From Sesamum alatum (Eukaryota; Streptophyta; Magnoliopsida; Lamiales; Pedaliaceae), in contig JACGWO010000002.1 of assembly GCA_034509735.1 (NCBI GenBank), positions 41,223,855 to 41,287,854 of the forward strand: DNA of 64,000 nt, written 5' to 3'. The position numbers and the translations under genes are program-made. Below, piece by piece: positions 59,363 through 64,000 of this stretch. Under the pieces are notes generated by a model. The model was not told the DNA's origin and made no database searches. It worked only from the letters and a program-made list of their open reading frames with translations. Position 1 is the stretch's first letter, and each line of letters starts with the position of its first letter.

Positions 59363-59592
59363 AAGGGGTAAATTGCACTTTTGGTCCTTATACTTTGCAC
59401 CAAAATTGATTTTGGTTCTTAAATTTACGAGACACGATTCTGATCCTTAATCTTAATTTACAATTTATTACATTTTGGTCCAACCATTAAAATTGAAGTT
59501 AAAGATGTTAGAACGAGGGAACCAAATGGAGAAATCGTACCTCGAAAATCAATTTTGACTCAAAGGATAAGAACAAAAAATGTAATTTACTT
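59363..59592. mobile_element. MITE, about 230 bp
   Basis: The left end aaggggtaaattgcactttt pairs with the inverted right end aagtaaattacattttttgt, with inner arms caaaattgattttggtt / aaaatcaattttgac. A half-copy is at 33230-33365. Confidence 0.65.
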
Positions 59593-60201
59593 GATATTTA
59601 AGCCAAGTTATCATTATACGAGTATAAAAAAGAAAGACCATATATACTCACAAACGGTGGTTAGTGACACCATTGTACTAATTTTCAAATATTACCATTA
59701 TACCCCTGTGACAAGACACAACGTTTATTTATTTATTTTTTTACAAAAGTGACTCCTTCGTTTTAACACAATTATACACCAATACTTTAACTATAATACC
59801 TTAAGTTGATTTTTTTTTCTTTCTTTCTTTTTTTTTTTGGAAACATGATTTGTTGTTTTATATATTTTATTTTTATTTATAATATATTTTAAAATGTGAT
59901 TTTTTTTTTTATTATATACACGTAGACGCAACCTGACTTGTAATTCAAATAAAAGAAGCACCCACCCTACACTGATATGATATAATTAGAACAAAATACA
60001 AAATTGAAATAAAAGAAGCAAACTGATTTTTCGAAAATTACTGTAAATAATTTACGAGGAATACCATTTCATCTAGCTTTTATAATATAAGTAGAGTACG
60101 AGGACATAGATTTTAATATATCATCAACAGACTGATAATATATTAATTATTTTTATCTACACCATTAATTAACCCTTAATTGTTTTTACCATTTTGCTAT
60201 A

Positions 60202-63200
60202 CTAGCATGAATCATAGTCTCCCCCCTTAGTCTCCCCTTCTCTCAAAGAAGTCAACGAGTCCCCGGTTAGCTGCCTCCGGTATTGCTGCACCACCAGCAC
60301 TGATGCCGTCGTTGAGAAATCCTGAGAAATCAGCATGCTTGCTATTGGTCCAAGTTCCGGGCACTCGCTCCTCTTGTTCACAGACGAAAATATCTGACCC
60401 TCGGGGATTCTTCCTACCAGAAACAGATTGCAACGGTTGTGTGTCTGAATCTCATCAACAACCTCATCCGCATTGCTTACCACAACCTCTTTGAACGTGA
60501 TCGAGCTATCCTTTGATGCTTTCTGCTTGAACTCTGAGATGAACTCTTCGTTGTTGGATCTCGTTTCAGGATCGAATCGATCGATATCTAGTTGCACGCT
60601 CTCTTCGACGACCTTAGGGTCGATGACGAAGCGAACGACGTTTAAAGTGATTCCGGGATGCTCGGCCATGACCGCCCCATATGAAACGGCTTCACGGTCG
60701 TCGGGGCCGCCAAAGAACATGGCTGTGATGGTGTAGTCAACGTTGCTTGCTGATACATGTGCTGTTCCACCGAGGCCGCGGTCGACCAAGATGCCGACGG
60801 AGCAGGGGGCGTGCTCGAGGACCTTGCGGTTCACGTGCCTTAACTCGGCTCGTGTAGTCTCGAACTGTCCGTCGAGCCTCTGGTGCATATGGAATGGGAG
60901 AATGATCATTGCTGTCCTCTTTGACTCGGCGCTGGTGCATATGTCCTCGTGCATGGTAGACATCGGCGAGATTGCCGTTGTTGGGCTGATGGACACTTGG
61001 CAAAGCTGCTGGAAAGCCTCAAACGCCACGACGAGGTGGTTCGGATCGTTTTCCTGCCCTTTCTTCCAGAAGGGTAGCCCGTTCTTTCTCGCCTTATGGA
61101 CCATTAGTATTGCAGATGATCTTTCGGAGAGCTCCATCAGGTGCATTGCGTAGACACGGAGTCGGCCCCTATTCACAGTACCACGCGAAGCCTCCATGAG
61201 ATTAATCAACGTCGGTATGGATCTATTGCTATGGAAACAGGTCAAGAGTCGGAGTTGGCTGCTCGCTTCCTTCCTCTGAATAGTTCTGTGCCGGTATTCT
61301 GATCTCGCCATTCGGGCGGGCTTGTATATTCCCATAACAGTAGGTGTAGTTATGAATGTAGTGACTAGAGCCATTAGGACCATGATGGCAAAGGCTTGAT
61401 CATTCAGAACCTACAATATGAAAAGATGAATCAGACCTCGGATGAAAAGATCTTGCAAAGGGGAATAGTTTGGTAGAAATATATACTAATCACATGACAA
61501 ATGTATCATACTTGTCATATAATTTGTTCAAATTTACCCAAAACCAATCCGGATAAGAACCTCCCGTAGTTTATTGTTGAATAGTTAGTTTATCTTACCC
61601 CTCGGTCTCTTCCGATGTTAAGGACAATGAGCTCCACTAAACCTTTAGTGTTCATCAAGAAACCAAGGGTCAGTGCCTCTCTAGTAGGAACCTTGCAGAG
61701 GCGAGCAACGACAACGGTACCGACTATCTTCCCAAAACAGGCTGTGAATATAACCAACGCAAGAAGACCCCATGACTGAGCCCCTCTGATGGTGGCTACA
61801 TCTGTTTTCAGTCCACTTGATACAAAGTATAAAGGAAGAAACAGACCGGATACGAGATCCTCGACTTTTTCCACAAGGGTTCCGGCAAATGGTCCCTCTT
61901 TCGGGACGAGAACTCCGAGCACAAAAGCACCGAAGAGCGCATGAATTCCAATGGTATCAGTGACCAATCCAGCAGCCAAAACAGCAGCCAATGTAGCACA
62001 CACATATACCTCGTCCACCGACTCACCCTCAGAGGAGTGTCGCGCCATCCATTTGAAAATAGGGGGAATGATAAATATGCATAAGATTACAAAGCCAATC
62101 CCACACAAGAAGACCCACAGCGAAAGAATAGGAGAACGGCCCGAGCCTGATAGGGCAATTGCAAGAGCTAGCAGAATCCATGCAGCCACATCGTTGACTG
62201 CAGCCGCCGACATGGCCATTCTACCAATATCAGTGGTTAAAAGCTTAAGTTCAGCCAGAATACGAGCCAAGACGGGAAAGGCGGTGATAGAGAGGGCCAC
62301 TCCCATGAACACCAGAAACGGACCTTGACTTACATCCTCGGAAATAGTGGCCCTGAAGGCAAAGGATGTCCCGATTCCTAAAGCAAAGGGGAAAGAAATT
62401 CCTGCAAGGGCAATGTTAAATGCTTTCTTCCCAGTTCGCCGAAGAGACTTTAGGTCCAGCTCAAGGCCAACAAGAAATAAAAAGAATAGGAGGCCAAGGT
62501 TGGCAAGGGTATCCAGAACTGTAAGGCTTCTGGGGGGGAAGACGGCGTTAAGATATTTCTTGTTGCGGCCTAGAGCTGACGGACCAAGTATAATTCCTCC
62601 CTGCCAAGAAAGCATCACAAGTCAAAACTCTTGCAAGAATTACATAGTAATGAATCGTGTGCGTCTCACTTACATTCTCTTCGTTTGTGCATAGTAACCG
62701 TTGAGCAAGAATTCGATGAGCATATCGCAGTTCATCAACAGTCAAAGAATTTTTACTCAAATAAAAAAACCGAACACAAAAACAATACAATTAAACAAAG
62801 TTAATTTGCAAACAAAGAAGCTTTTCTGCCTCTATTAGCTCATCATAACTACAGCAATACTTTAATAAAGGAATCTCCAGGTGCCATTTATTTAGTACTA
62901 CCCATGATTAACTTTCTCATGTAACATCGAACATCAGCCGACCAAAAGGCGAGCAATGAAGACCGCAGAGTGTGATATCTAAAGAAACAACTACGGCACT
63001 AGAAAAGCATCTAAGGAATCGACGAAAGTCATCCCCTCAAACAGAAAAAGCAAAATCTATTTAAAAATCAGAATATGATGAACATGGTTGTGGCAATACA
63101 AGAAATAGGAAATAACGAAAAAGAGACTCACAATAATCTCAGCAATAACACGCGGCTGCCGTAGTGGCCTGAGAAGATATGCGAGTACGCGAGTCAGCAC

Positions 63201-63326
63201 CACCACCAGGCATATCTGTATGATCACGAGAGGAAGTGCGAAATGGAGAGGATCATCCCCTTGGAAGACCCCGTTCGAGGTGGCCTTCATGGGCGGTGGA
63301 CATTTGGCTGATGCATTAGTAGCCAT
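60202..63326 (-). CDS. Cation/H+ antiporter, CHX17/18/19 type
   Basis: Three exons join in phase 0: 63326-63132 (65 codons), 62600-61599 (334) and 61410-60202 (402 plus stop), giving 801 residues, close to Arabidopsis CHX18. The donors (gtgagt, gtaaga) and acceptors (ggcag, gtag) are canonical. The N-terminus [20 protein letters not shown] and the following [12 protein letters not shown] are signatures of this subgroup. The CPA2 antiporter domain spans about residues 30-430 with many membrane helices; the ion-binding Asn-Asp pair is N201-D202 in [11 protein letters not shown]. The long cytosolic C-terminus (about 450-801) has the nucleotide-binding-like fold of CHX proteins, with [13 protein letters not shown] and [11 protein letters not shown]. 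Members exchange K+ (or Na+) for H+ in prevacuolar/endomembrane compartments and affect pH and protein sorting. No frame damage is seen, so it should be functional. Confidence 0.95.
61411..61598 (-). other. CHX intron 2
   Basis: The GT donor is at 61598-61597 after the GRDRG codons, and the AG acceptor just before 61410 (VLNDQAF). The length is 188 nt. Confidence 0.9.
62601..63131 (-). other. CHX intron 1
   Basis: The donor GTGAGT begins at 63131, after RVIAEII, and the acceptor GGCAG ends at 62601, before GGIILGPS. The length is 531 nt. It contains no element or RNA motif that I recognise. Confidence 0.92.
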
Positions 63327-64000
63327 TTAACCACCAGAAATAAACTAGAAGCAGCTTATCTCAATTGGCCTGCAGCATGTTTTCATCGTAATTATACATC
63401 GATTAGATTCATACGACACAAGAAAACCACGTTGTTGAGGTTAGAATTCGGTATCTAATTTCATAGTCAGCCTTGAATAATCACTCTATAGTAATGATTA
63501 TTACAAACATTCTATTAAAAAAAAGAAAAACGAACTGTCGTCATTATACCGCAGTCTTATGTTTTCGCTAGCTAACTTCCACGCAACTAATACAATGTGT
63601 ACAAAAGTTTAAATTTGAAGTCCATAAAAATGCATGGATTGGCTAAAATAAGGGAATCAAAGACTAAATCAGAGGAGAGCTGTCTATCATGGAAAAATGT
63701 GGTCTGATTCCTAACTTGCCAAGTTTTCGGTCAATTATAATGTATAATGGTGTCTATCATGGGTAGACCTAACCTAATCCGATCCAAATCGGAGGCTGAC
63801 AATTGTCTTAATATTCCGTTTCTTATTCCACATCCACCACATTCGAGATTCATACGAACAAATTAATCAGGAAATCCAAGGTTGCATTTGAATCGAAAGA
63901 ATTTCAAATCCATAATAACAAATCCTTTGAATTTGTTTAGATAATTCAATATTTAAAGAATTTCAGATCCTTCCACTAAAGCATTATTGAATATTGATAG
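63327..64000. other. Upstream region of the CHX gene
   Basis: No second gene is visible. A MITE end similar to that at 43909-44118 begins near 63875 (gcatttgaatcgaaagaatttc) and runs off the window. A definite TATA box for the CHX promoter was not assigned. Confidence 0.5.

Larger units (their letters stand above)
57234..60201. other. Intergenic DNA with LINE, Helitron-like and MITE pieces
   Basis: No gene is supported. Besides the elements listed separately, Helitron-like pieces occur at about 57590-57780, 58400-58600 (ending caacagctagt), 58600-58855 and 59630-59945, all sharing 'cactcacaa..g..gtttgtggcac' or its equivalent. 58160-58390 is unassigned. Confidence 0.5.

Noticed and set aside
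60743..61153. 136-codon plus-strand frame within the CHX gene
   Set aside because: It is a shadow of CHX exon 3 with no domain.

Overview
The window reads as nuclear DNA of a flowering plant: AT-rich, intron-containing genes, and dense, nested plant-type transposons. Only two conventional host genes look intact. One is a dirigent protein gene (minus strand, 9441-10004). The other is a CHX17/18/19-type cation/H+ antiporter gene with three exons (minus strand, 60202-63326). The dirigent protein resembles the pinoresinol-forming DIR-a proteins known from Forsythia and other Lamiales, so a Lamiales species (sesame/olive/mint side) is likely. That taxonomic guess rests on recalled family similarity, not on a search.

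Layout. 1-6047: AT-rich intergenic DNA with CACTA-like, Helitron-like, SINE and MITE remnants. 6048-11548 and 15196-32307: two direct copies of one ancestral segment of about 4.3 kb carrying the dirigent gene. Copy 1 stayed compact (two MITEs and one SINE gained). Copy 2 swelled to 17 kb through an antisense SINE, an autonomous-type hAT element (16120-19956), a MITE (20178-20490), a Tourist-like MITE that was itself hit by a full MULE (21363-26780), and a Pack-MULE (28913-31495) that carries the 5' part of a chitinase-like (CTL/GH19) gene and was itself hit by a hAT MITE. Its dirigent gene is a frameshifted pseudogene. 11549-15109, between the copies, is a non-autonomous CACTA derivative.

33709-39751 is a second MULE-type element with terminal repeats related to those of the nearby autonomous MULE and a near-perfect 9-bp target duplication; its cargo is almost a whole L1-type LINE coding region. 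41144-42189 is a non-autonomous hAT element. 44639-54290 is a complete but decayed Ty3/gypsy element of the Tat/Retand type with two LTRs and an antisense, intron-containing ORF between pol and the 3' LTR. 54602-57233 is a MITE split by a 2.2-kb solo LTR with a perfect 5-bp target duplication. 57234-60201 holds a LINE 3' end and Helitron-like pieces, followed by the CHX gene.

The host genes act independently: the dirigent protein in cell-wall/lignan phenoxy-radical coupling, the CHX protein in endomembrane K+/pH homeostasis. Everything else is transposon biology, and the nesting order gives a relative chronology because the two segmental copies supply paralogous empty sites. All calls are by eye from sequence; no database search was run.
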